Below are positions 1 through 5,348 of a stretch of 5,394 bases of DNA, one piece after another. The position numbers and the translations under genes were made by a program. The notes beneath the pieces are model-generated. The model did not search any database. It was given only the letters and a program-made list of their open reading frames with translations, and was not told the DNA's origin. This stretch comes from an uncultured Lachnobacterium sp. (lineage in GTDB: Bacteria > Bacillota > Clostridia > Lachnospirales > Lachnospiraceae): contig URYB01000199.1 in the NCBI GenBank assembly GCA_900552085.1, positions 1-5,394 on the forward strand, in the 5' to 3' direction. Positions within the stretch are counted from its first letter, which is position 1; each line of letters opens with the position of its first letter.

Positions 1-209
1 TTCCACTCAAAAACAGAAAATATTGCTCCAACCATTACACCGAGAACAATGCTGTTTTCAATCGCGAAAATGTGATTTGCCATATTATTTTTTTTGATCA
101 TACGCGGAACTACACCGATGACCAGAATGAAGGCAAATGTTCCTGCAGACACGGCGATTCCACAGGCAATTGCCAGCAGCCCCATCAGTATGTGACTAAT
201 TAACATCAT
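1..209 (-). CDS. spoVAB: Stage V sporulation protein AB (SpoVAB), partial at the C-terminus
   Basis: This is an integral membrane protein of the SpoVA system, which moves calcium-dipicolinate into the forespore and releases it at germination. About 69 N-terminal residues are visible before the window ends; the family is usually about 140 long. The visible part has a hydrophobic segment with small residues (AIACGIAVSAGTFAFILVIG), then a basic VPRMIKKNN loop, then a second hydrophobic stretch (SIVLGVMVGAIFSVF). Length, pattern and the loop 'GVVPRM' resemble Bacillus SpoVAB ('GIIPRL'). ATGs occur at 213-215, 207-209 and 204-206. I chose 207-209 because AAGGA lies 7 bases upstream of it, whereas it is almost touching the first ATG. 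The gene overlaps the end of spoVAA by about 14 bases, so translation is probably coupled. The identification rests on weak similarity plus position directly after spoVAA. Confidence 0.85.
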   Translation of the reverse strand, partial: MMLISHILMGLLAIACGIAVSAGTFAFILVIGVVPRMIKKNNMANHIFAIENSIVLGVMVGAIFSVFEW

Positions 210-843
210 GCTCATGTCCTTTCCGCCCCGCGTTCTCAATAAAGGTGGTATCAATGTCTTTTTCATACTTGCGCATTTCTACCTGAATCGGTGTCGGATC
301 GGATGTGATTTTCTTTTTGCCAACATGATTAAAGAACACAAGAATTCCAACTGCCAGGCCAAGCCCATAACAGATTTCAATTTCTGACACCGTTGGTTTT
401 TTCTGCCCGATCACCTGTCCATAGAACCGGTCAAACACTTCCCCGATGGAAATGTCATTGTTAAATGCCATAATCGTAAATGCGGATCCCAAAAAAATGG
501 TAATGCACAACAATATCACTTTGAAATACTCTCTCCATTTCGGTGCGATCGGAGATGCGATATATTCCACAACAAAATCCTGTTCTCCATAACTTACAAC
601 CTCCACATTCGGATAATCCTGCAGGATCAGGTCGATCACTTTCAATATGGAAAATACTTCGATGCGCTTCTTTTTCTTTCCGACATCCTTTTTAAAGGTA
701 TAAAGTGTTTTATTCTTTACACCGGCGGCAATGGCCGGATCACTGCACTGTACCGACATCACATCCATGATTTTTATCTGTGGTTCATAGCAGACGCTGT
801 TCATATCTGCTTTCACATATACCGTTTCATACTTTTCTTTCAT
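196..843 (-). CDS. spoVAA: Stage V sporulation protein AA (SpoVAA)
   Basis: This is a membrane protein of the SpoVA dipicolinic-acid channel complex in the spore inner membrane. The product is about 215 residues, close to the roughly 200 of Bacillus SpoVAA. The N-terminal half (residues 1-100) is soluble, and contains a basic KKDVGKKKKR patch near 51-60. Transmembrane segments lie near 107-127 and 155-172. Family-like motifs are 'IMAFNNDISIGEVFDRFYG' (about 124-142), 'GLGLAVGILVFFNHVGKK' (about 160-177) and 'DPTPIQVEMRKYEKDID' (about 182-198), which parallel the Bacillus 'IMNFHEDVSM', 'GLGLGMIIFFNH' and 'EPSPLEVEM' segments. The ATG at 841-843 is my preferred start; an in-frame GTG at 847-849 adds two residues and has a weak AAGAG five bases upstream, so it is not excluded. 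The gene overlaps the upstream small ORF and the downstream spoVAB, as expected for a coupled operon under forespore control. Confidence 0.93.
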   Translation of the reverse strand: MKEKYETVYVKADMNSVCYEPQIKIMDVMSVQCSDPAIAAGVKNKTLYTFKKDVGKKKKRIEVFSILKVIDLILQDYPNVEVVSYGEQDFVVEYIASPIAPKWREYFKVILLCITIFLGSAFTIMAFNNDISIGEVFDRFYGQVIGQKKPTVSEIEICYGLGLAVGILVFFNHVGKKKITSDPTPIQVEMRKYEKDIDTTFIENAGRKGHEHDVN

Positions 844-1012
844 ATTCACAATTGCTCTTTACAAGCGTTCCTTCCTTCGGCGTTGCATTTTTGCTGCAGG
901 ACAGCAGATACCAGCCTGCAAGGACGATGATGACGACAAGGACGATGCCCAATACGATGCGGTAGCAGCGAACGCCGTTGCCTGTGTGTTTCTTTTTGCT
1001 TTGTTGTTCCAT
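827..1012 (-). CDS. Small single-pass membrane peptide, first gene of the spoVAA operon
   Basis: A 61-residue product that I do not recognise. It begins with a basic stretch (SKKKHTGNGVRCYR), followed by one strongly hydrophobic helix at about residues 19-38 (IVLGIVLVVIIVLAGWYLL). A short polar tail follows with further Cys residues. Coding status is supported by an excellent ribosome binding site (AAGGAGG, 5 bases before the ATG), a sigma-G-type promoter just upstream, and overlap of its stop with the start of spoVAA. The segment LLSC (36-39) resembles a lax lipobox, so it could be a small lipoprotein; the Leu at -2 is not typical and a simple membrane anchor is equally likely. Position and promoter imply forespore expression together with SpoVAA and SpoVAB. 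A leader ORF whose translation merely couples to spoVAA is an alternative. Confidence 0.72.
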   Translation of the reverse strand: MEQQSKKKHTGNGVRCYRIVLGIVLVVIIVLAGWYLLSCSKNATPKEGTLVKSNCEYERKV

Positions 1013-1017
1013 GCGCG

Positions 1018-1024
1018 CCTCCTT
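1018..1024 (-). promoter_or_regulatory. Strong ribosome binding site of the small membrane-peptide gene
   Basis: On the minus strand the bases read AAGGAGG, a full Shine-Dalgarno match, 5 bases before the ATG at 1010-1012. It fixes the start of the 61-residue peptide and is the main reason for treating this short frame as a real gene. Confidence 0.85.
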
Positions 1025-1035
1025 TTCTTCTGTGC

Positions 1036-1065
1036 TAGTATGTACCTTTTTTTACGCATTATTCC
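1036..1065 (-). promoter_or_regulatory. Sigma-G (forespore) promoter for the small ORF-spoVAA-spoVAB operon
   Basis: On the minus strand GGAATA (1060-1065) is followed after exactly 17 bases by CATACTA (1036-1042). The sigma-G consensus known from Bacillus is about TGNATA, 17-18 bases, CATACTA, so only the first -35 base departs. A transcription start about 6-7 bases downstream (near 1029) would leave a leader of about 17 bases, just enough for the AAGGAGG site before the ATG. In Bacillus the spoVA operon is transcribed by sigma-G, which agrees with the genes that follow. Sigma-F recognises related sites and could also contribute. Confidence 0.78.
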
Positions 1066-1662
1066 AAATTTTCGAAGTGTGCCCAAAAGATGATTGACAG
1101 GTTCTCCTTTTGGACATACATTAAGAGTAGATGTGAGGTATCAAAGTTGTTGTTTTCTTGCTCTGCGTGGGTACTCCTGATTTGCGGTTAGTTATCCAGA
1201 ATTTGAATTTTCAAGAAATTCCCCACTGGCTCTTTCGATGATTTCCGTCCGTTCAAGTTTCGACATCCCCGCCGCTGTGTCCGTCTCTCGAAGATGACGT
1301 CCGAAGTATTTCGTGTTCGTCTTAGAGGGGGTATGAACAATATCGTACTCGCGGGTCGCATTTGCGCCCTCGTTCTACTATGGATATATGATATCCTACG
1401 AAGGGCGACACAATGGAGAGCGGGTATAATAAAATTTCTGAACCCCACCACTTAGACCGACTAAAAATGCTGATCGCATCTGTGGCAGACGGACATACAC
1501 GAGCCGGTGTCGAAACGCGAGCCGGACACGAAAATAGAGGCAGGGGAAGGCTTCCACAATTTCTGCAATTCTGTCTAAAACCGCAAAGAATGTATTGTGT
1601 GCCTTTTCGCGCCCAGTGCTTTTGCGCCTGTCCCCACCAGTAACATAGTTCTTTGCCGCATC
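1066..1662. other. 600-bp region without an assignable gene; GC-rich, open in several frames, hairpin-bearing
   Basis: No recognisable protein family is encoded here. Hand counts give 34 of 60 G+C at 1261-1320 and 35 of 60 at 1501-1560, against about 24 of 60 in a sample of the HSP90-like gene (3481-3540). Long open stretches overlap on both strands. On the minus strand one frame runs from about 1686 to 1192, broken only by three TAG codons between 1375 and 1398; its last part (1192-1374, 60 codons) has the most protein-like composition, with 'EYDIVHTPSKTNTKYFGRHL' followed by 'MSKLERTEIIERASGEFL'. A second minus frame spans 1188-1451. A plus-strand frame spans 1413-1643 with AAGGG 7 bases before its ATG. 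Structure includes a bulged hairpin at 1353-1369, an 8-bp inverted repeat (1583-1590 with 1649-1656) and an 18-bp-spaced direct repeat of CGAGCCGG (1500-1507, 1518-1525). A decayed gene, a mobile-element remnant or a structured RNA would each fit. The part nearest the sigma-G promoter (1066-1190) is AT-richer and shows nothing. Confidence 0.5.
1382..1396. repeat. Perfect short palindrome GGATAT-ATG-ATATCC
   Basis: Two 6-base arms are exact inverted copies separated by 3 bases. It lies near the middle of the gene-free region and coincides with the cluster of TAG codons that interrupts the longest minus-strand frame. It could be a protein-binding site or a small hairpin. AT-rich palindromes of this size also arise by chance, so no function is claimed. 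Confidence 0.4.
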
Positions 1663-1689
1663 AAAAAAGGGCCACCTAAACGGCAACCC
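1663..1689 (-). terminator. Intrinsic terminator downstream of mrp
   Basis: In minus-strand RNA, GGGUUGCC (1682-1689) pairs with GGUGGCCC (1669-1676) across a 5-base loop, giving an 8-bp stem followed at once by six U (1663-1668). Three pairs are G-U wobbles. On the opposite strand these become C-A mismatches, so the element works only in the direction of mrp transcription. It begins about 8 bases after the mrp stop and separates the sortase-to-mrp unit from what follows. Confidence 0.82.
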
Positions 1690-1697
1690 ATTTCATT

Positions 1698-2540
1698 TTA
1701 AATATTTTTCAGTACATCCACAGCATCATCCAGATACGAATTCTCCATTTGGTAAAACTCGCCCGCATCCGCATGCTGCGCATACTCCGGATCAAGCGGC
1801 AGCTTTCCAAGAACCTTTGTTCCAAGTCCTGCTGCAACTTCATCGATGTGACTTTCTCCAAACAACTTGATCTGCTTGCCACAATCCGGGCATTTCAGAT
1901 AACTGAAGTTCTCAACCACACCAAGTACTGGTATATGCATCATATTCGCCATATTAAACGCCTTTTTGACGATCATCTGAACCAGCTCCTGCGGAGATGT
2001 TACAATGACGATTCCATCTACAGGAAGTGACTGGAATACGGTAAGCGGTACATCACCGGTTCCTGGTGGCATATCAACGAACAAGTAGTCCACCTCGCCC
2101 CAGACGGTCTCATTCCAGAACTGTTTTACTGCTCCGGCAATGACCGGGCCTCTCCATACAACTGGTGCTTCCTCGTCTTCCATCAAAAGATTGATGGAAA
2201 TGATCTTGATGCCTTCCTTTGTTTCATAAGGATACATTCCCTTGTCATCACCGACCACCTGTCCATGTGCTCCAAACATCTTTGGAATGGATGGACCTGT
2301 GATATCCGCATCAAGGATTCCAACTTTATATCCGGCTTTTGCCATCTTGACTGCAAGCGACGCCGTCACAAATGACTTACCGACGCCTCCTTTTCCACTG
2401 ACGACTCCAATGACATGCTTAACATCCGAATAAGCATTCATCGCTTCTAACATACTCTGTGGATTCTGTTTGCTTGCACATCCTTCACAACTTCCTTTTG
2501 AGCAGGTTGCTGCCCCACTACAACTTGCATTTTCTGGCAT
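1698..2540 (-). CDS. mrp: Mrp/NBP35 (ApbC)-family P-loop ATPase, iron-sulfur cluster carrier
   Basis: This is a 280-residue cytosolic protein of the family that binds and transfers Fe-S clusters to target enzymes. It shows the deviant Walker A GKGGVGKS (residues 49-56), LDADITGPS (76-84), the switch-like DMPPGTGD (156-163) and the conserved CPDC pair (217-220) that bridges a cluster between subunits. The N-terminus lacks the DUF59/MIP18 domain of E. coli Mrp and instead has four cysteines (C7, C13, C18, C21), a ferredoxin-like arrangement reminiscent of NBP35. The frame is open for 34 more codons upstream, but these run into lepB. The ATG at 2538-2540 has AAAAGGAGG 10 bases upstream and gives the expected N-terminus. 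The gene starts 34 bases after the lepB stop with no room for a full promoter, so it is probably cotranscribed, and it ends at an intrinsic terminator. The family is clear; the client proteins are unknown. Confidence 0.95.
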   Translation of the reverse strand: MPENASCSGAATCSKGSCEGCASKQNPQSMLEAMNAYSDVKHVIGVVSGKGGVGKSFVTASLAVKMAKAGYKVGILDADITGPSIPKMFGAHGQVVGDDKGMYPYETKEGIKIISINLLMEDEEAPVVWRGPVIAGAVKQFWNETVWGEVDYLFVDMPPGTGDVPLTVFQSLPVDGIVIVTSPQELVQMIVKKAFNMANMMHIPVLGVVENFSYLKCPDCGKQIKLFGESHIDEVAAGLGTKVLGKLPLDPEYAQHADAGEFYQMENSYLDDAVDVLKNI

Positions 2541-2550
2541 GATTACACTG

Positions 2551-2559
2551 CCTCCTTTT
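2551..2559 (-). promoter_or_regulatory. Ribosome binding site that sets the mrp start
   Basis: The minus strand reads AAAAGGAGG, 10 bases before the ATG at 2538-2540, in the short gap between lepB and mrp. It supports the internal ATG over the longer frame opening at 2642. Confidence 0.8.
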
Positions 2560-2574
2560 CTATTTTGTCGTACA

Positions 2575-3213
2575 TTACTGATACAGGCTTCCAAATCGTG
2601 AGAATGGATAGTACGTAAAATACGCTTTACCAATAATCTCATCTTTTGTTACATATGTATTCTCCCAGTATCTGGCATCATACGAATCGTTTCGGTTATC
2701 TCCTAAAACAAGATACGAATCTTCCGGCACCTCAAATGAAAATGGTCCCGTCGCACGCACCCAGTCCTCCTTGAGATAATCTTCTTCCAACGGTACGTCG
2801 GAATTATTTATGTAAATCTTACCTTCCGTGATGGTGACTTTCTCACCCGGAAGACCGATTACACGCTTTACATATTTCTGACTTTCATCATCCGGAAACC
2901 GGAATATGACAATGTCTCCTCTCTCCGGTTCCGCAAATTTATATGCGAGACGAAATCCAAACAGATCATCCCCCGGTTCAATGGTATTCTCCATGGACCC
3001 TGTCGGAACTGTCGCGTTGATAATTACATAATTTTTTAAGACAATCGCCAGTACAAAAGCCGCCAAAAGCGTCATGCACCAGCTTAGAATTTCTTTCCAT
3101 GCCGGACGTTTATTTTTCTCTTTGTTGTCGGCTTCCAACACTGCTTCTTTCTGTGTTTTTTCCATCTCACTCTGGCTGTCCTGCCCGATTTCCTCGATTA
3201 TACGCTCTTCCAT
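2575..3213 (-). CDS. lepB: Type I signal peptidase
   Basis: This membrane-anchored serine protease removes signal peptides from exported proteins at the outer face of the membrane. The product is 212 residues, typical of Gram-positive enzymes. It has an acidic and charged cytosolic N-terminus (1-40), one transmembrane helix (about 44-65), and box B 'PTGSMENTI' with the catalytic Ser73. Box D 'KYVKRVIGLPGE' carries the catalytic Lys116, and box E is 'GDNRNDSYDARYW' (171-183). All key residues are present, so it should be active. I chose the ATG at 3211-3213 because GAGG lies 6 bases upstream. An ATG at 3223-3225, overlapping the upstream stop as ATGA, would add 4 residues but has no clear binding site. 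The neighbouring sortase and HSP90-like genes suggest work on exported or surface proteins, although a housekeeping role is equally possible. Confidence 0.95.
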   Translation of the reverse strand: MEERIIEEIGQDSQSEMEKTQKEAVLEADNKEKNKRPAWKEILSWCMTLLAAFVLAIVLKNYVIINATVPTGSMENTIEPGDDLFGFRLAYKFAEPERGDIVIFRFPDDESQKYVKRVIGLPGEKVTITEGKIYINNSDVPLEEDYLKEDWVRATGPFSFEVPEDSYLVLGDNRNDSYDARYWENTYVTKDEIIGKAYFTYYPFSRFGSLYQ

Positions 3214-3221
3214 TTCTACCC

Positions 3222-5138
3222 TCATTTCGTCTGTGCCCCCGGCACAAACCACCAGTTTATAAAATCATCTCTGCGAAACTCAAATGCGATCAGTCCTAAT
3301 TGTGCCCGTTCCCGGCTGTCCAGCACCGATGAAACGTATTCATTTAGCGAAACCACAAAATCTTCTTCCAGACACCACATCGCCTGTACGGTCGCGATAT
3401 TTTTGGTATCGTTCCATTCATCTATAAAACAGCCTCCAAAATCAATGATTTTGTCCCAACGCTTCTGTGCATTTATAATACGCTGCTTGATATTTTCTTT
3501 AATTACCGCCATCATCCGATGTACTTTGGGATGATATTGCACCGGTGCCAGCATCTTTGCAAGCATGTGATCCTCATTGATTATAATATCCAGAATTCCA
3601 CTCTGATTATTCGTCACATAACAGAATATTTCATCATAGCCCAACTTCGGCGGGCGCAGACGATATGCATTCCGATACGCTACAACACTGCGCAACATGT
3701 GGAAATCTGCTACCATCTCATCGTAAATAATTCCCGGGCAATCACTGATAATGTATCTTTGCGACTTCCGGTATGGTGCCATCATCTGGCAGAAAATATC
3801 CCGGTTCTTTTCAAAAACAATCAGCTTATTTTCTTTTAAGAACCGTCGAAAATCCATCTGATAATTTTTTCGATAATAATCAAACAGTCCCTGTGTGATA
3901 AATGCAATCCGAATGGCTTTTCCCTCAAAGCCATGCACAATTGTATCAATCGGCAGTTCCACTGTCTGACCTTTTAAGAATACATCAACCGTCACCGCTT
4001 TGGCAAGTAATTCCATCTCAGATTCATACTCTGTCAGCACACTTTTCTTTCCATCACTGAGATACAGATTCAAAGTCAAAGGGCTTTTGGTAAAATACTT
4101 TACAATTTTCTGTCCGATTTTTTCCCGCAACTGCTGGTATTTTTCATCCTTTACCACTCCTGAGCGATTCATCGGAAGTGTCAGAAAACGCTTTTTCAGA
4201 TGAAGCCGGCAGGACATATGCTGCACCCATTCCGGCTGCAGTCCATTGCACGCCTCCCCTTCTGCCACCAGAAAATTCTGCTGGTACAGCCGGGATTCCA
4301 CCCGCATCCGTTCGTATTTACCATTGTATAGCCAGATAAAGCCTTCCAGTTCCTCATCCGCAATCGGGATCGATACAATACCGGCAATATCGGCAAGGGG
4401 ATTATCCAAAATCGGATTCGGATCTTCGAGAACGGCTTTCTTCTGGTCATATACAACCTCGATTGGAAACGGCGGATACATCAGATAACGCCGGACGGCC
4501 TGTACCATTCCCTGATGTGTCAGGCGCATGGCATACTGCGGTTTTAACACTAAAGTAATCTTTGTTCCTGATGTGCCACGATTTGATGTGATATATTCAA
4601 TTTCATCGGTTCCCTCTAACCATTTTGCAGTGATTGCTTCAATCTCCTGCTGATCTGCGATATTCCATGCAGTATTTACACACTTGTCTTTCTTTGCCTC
4701 AATCAGCATTGCCCTCGAAACGGTAAAGCATGACAACATTCCCATGCCAAACTGCGAAACCGGTTCATAGTCCAGCTGCTGCCTTCCAAACGACTCACTC
4801 GTATAATAACTCTTTCCGACTTTGGATACATATCGCTCGATGTCCTGACCGTTCATACCGATTCCATTGTCCTCCACCGTCAGTCTCTGCGTCATGGAAT
4901 TGTATGCAATTGAAATCTTAGGCTGGTATGGGGTTCGCATGGAGTTCATCATACGCGCCTCTTCCATTTCCAGGAACTCAGTACCCCAGCTGTACTCCAG
5001 TGCTGCGCGGGTATTACAAGCATCAATGGCATTTGCAAGCAATTCCCTGATATACACATCCGCTCCGTCGTAAAACTGTAATCCGGACACAGCATCTAAA
5101 ATCAGATTTGATTCCATTTCCACTTTGCATTGCATCAT
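3222..5138 (-). CDS. HSP90-like (HtpG-related) GHKL ATPase
   Basis: A 638-residue protein, similar in length to HtpG (about 620) but divergent. The N-terminal Bergerat ATP-binding fold is complete: N-box 'IRELLANAIDAC' (30-41) with the Glu and Asn expected for ATP hydrolysis and Mg binding, 'EDNGIGM' (89-95), the lid-end glycine motif 'SQFGMGMLSCF' (128-138), and 'RGTSGTKITLVL' (187-198). A middle region (about 270-345) ending 'RLHLKKRFLTLPMNRSGVV' (311-329) recalls the HSP90 middle-domain stretch that ends in 'LPLNISRE'. The C-terminal 290 residues have no motif I know; an 'INEDHMLAKML' segment in that part is of a type seen near the end of several HSP90-like ATPases. There is no signal peptide, so it is cytosolic. 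The start is the ATG at 5136-5138, with GAGGA 6 bases upstream, and it overlaps the sortase stop as ATGA, implying coupling. It is probably a chaperone-like paralogue rather than the housekeeping HtpG; its substrate is unknown. Confidence 0.85.
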   Translation of the reverse strand: MMQCKVEMESNLILDAVSGLQFYDGADVYIRELLANAIDACNTRAALEYSWGTEFLEMEEARMMNSMRTPYQPKISIAYNSMTQRLTVEDNGIGMNGQDIERYVSKVGKSYYTSESFGRQQLDYEPVSQFGMGMLSCFTVSRAMLIEAKKDKCVNTAWNIADQQEIEAITAKWLEGTDEIEYITSNRGTSGTKITLVLKPQYAMRLTHQGMVQAVRRYLMYPPFPIEVVYDQKKAVLEDPNPILDNPLADIAGIVSIPIADEELEGFIWLYNGKYERMRVESRLYQQNFLVAEGEACNGLQPEWVQHMSCRLHLKKRFLTLPMNRSGVVKDEKYQQLREKIGQKIVKYFTKSPLTLNLYLSDGKKSVLTEYESEMELLAKAVTVDVFLKGQTVELPIDTIVHGFEGKAIRIAFITQGLFDYYRKNYQMDFRRFLKENKLIVFEKNRDIFCQMMAPYRKSQRYIISDCPGIIYDEMVADFHMLRSVVAYRNAYRLRPPKLGYDEIFCYVTNNQSGILDIIINEDHMLAKMLAPVQYHPKVHRMMAVIKENIKQRIINAQKRWDKIIDFGGCFIDEWNDTKNIATVQAMWCLEEDFVVSLNEYVSSVLDSRERAQLGLIAFEFRRDDFINWWFVPGAQTK

Positions 5139-5348
5139 AAATCATCCTCATTGAGCAATACTGCCTGTACTAAATAACGATTTTTTGCTTTTCCACTGAT
5201 ACAGGTGGAAAGTGTCAGAATATGACTGTCCGCGGTAACTTCCACATCATCGCGCAGATTGCCGGATGTGCCTTTTTCAATCTGGTCCACATAATTTTGT
5301 CTGCCTTCCTGCGTCTGGAAGTCATAAGAATACAGGATATTTTTTTTT
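5135..5348 (-). CDS. srtB: Class B sortase, C-terminal fragment (cut at the contig end)
   Basis: Sortases are extracellular cysteine transpeptidases that attach surface proteins to the cell wall or to each other. About 68 C-terminal residues are visible. The hallmark 'VEVTADSHILTLSTC' carries the catalytic Cys (codon 5201-5203). The catalytic Arg follows in 'KNRYLVQAVLL' (codon 5177-5179). The spacing of Cys to Arg and the preceding 'FQTQEGRQNYVDQIEKGTSG' helix fit class B sortases. The N-terminus, signal anchor and catalytic His are missing because the contig ends in sequencing adapter; the last few bases in the T run (5340-5348) may not be genomic. The stop overlaps the start of the HSP90-like gene by 4 bases. 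Whether it is a housekeeping or a pilus-type enzyme cannot be told from this fragment. Confidence 0.9.

Noticed and set aside
859..1086. 75-codon minus-strand frame overlapping the small membrane-peptide gene
   Set aside because: Its start lies upstream of the sigma-G promoter, its composition is Arg/Ser-rich as expected of a shifted frame, and the overlapping 61-codon frame has the ribosome binding site and a membrane helix.
1059..1121. 20-codon minus-strand frame starting MYVQKENLSII
   Set aside because: There is no ribosome binding site before the ATG, and it ends inside the -35 element of the sigma-G promoter. It is too short to support without conservation data.
1421..1430. Plus-strand TATAAT at 1425-1430 as a promoter -10 element
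   Set aside because: No acceptable -35 element is found at 16-18 bases upstream, and it lies within the candidate plus-strand frame.
1066..1662. Known RNA genes (RNase P RNA, tmRNA, SRP RNA) or a group II intron in the gene-free block
   Set aside because: I looked for the conserved RNase P core, a tmRNA tRNA-like end with CCA, and the intron domain V and GUGYG start, and saw none on either strand.
1663..1689. The mrp terminator acting in both directions
   Set aside because: On the plus strand three stem pairs become C-A mismatches, and no immediate U run follows, so it is effective only for minus-strand transcripts.
2541..2642. 34-codon N-terminal extension of mrp opening at 2642
   Set aside because: It runs through the end of lepB, lacks a ribosome binding site and adds residues unlike the family. 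The internal ATG at 2538-2540 has AAAAGGAGG upstream.
4196..4488. Frames on both strands inside the HSP90-like gene (for example 4196-4456 minus and 4246-4488 plus)
   Set aside because: They are shadows of the long, motif-bearing frame and have no ribosome binding site or family resemblance.
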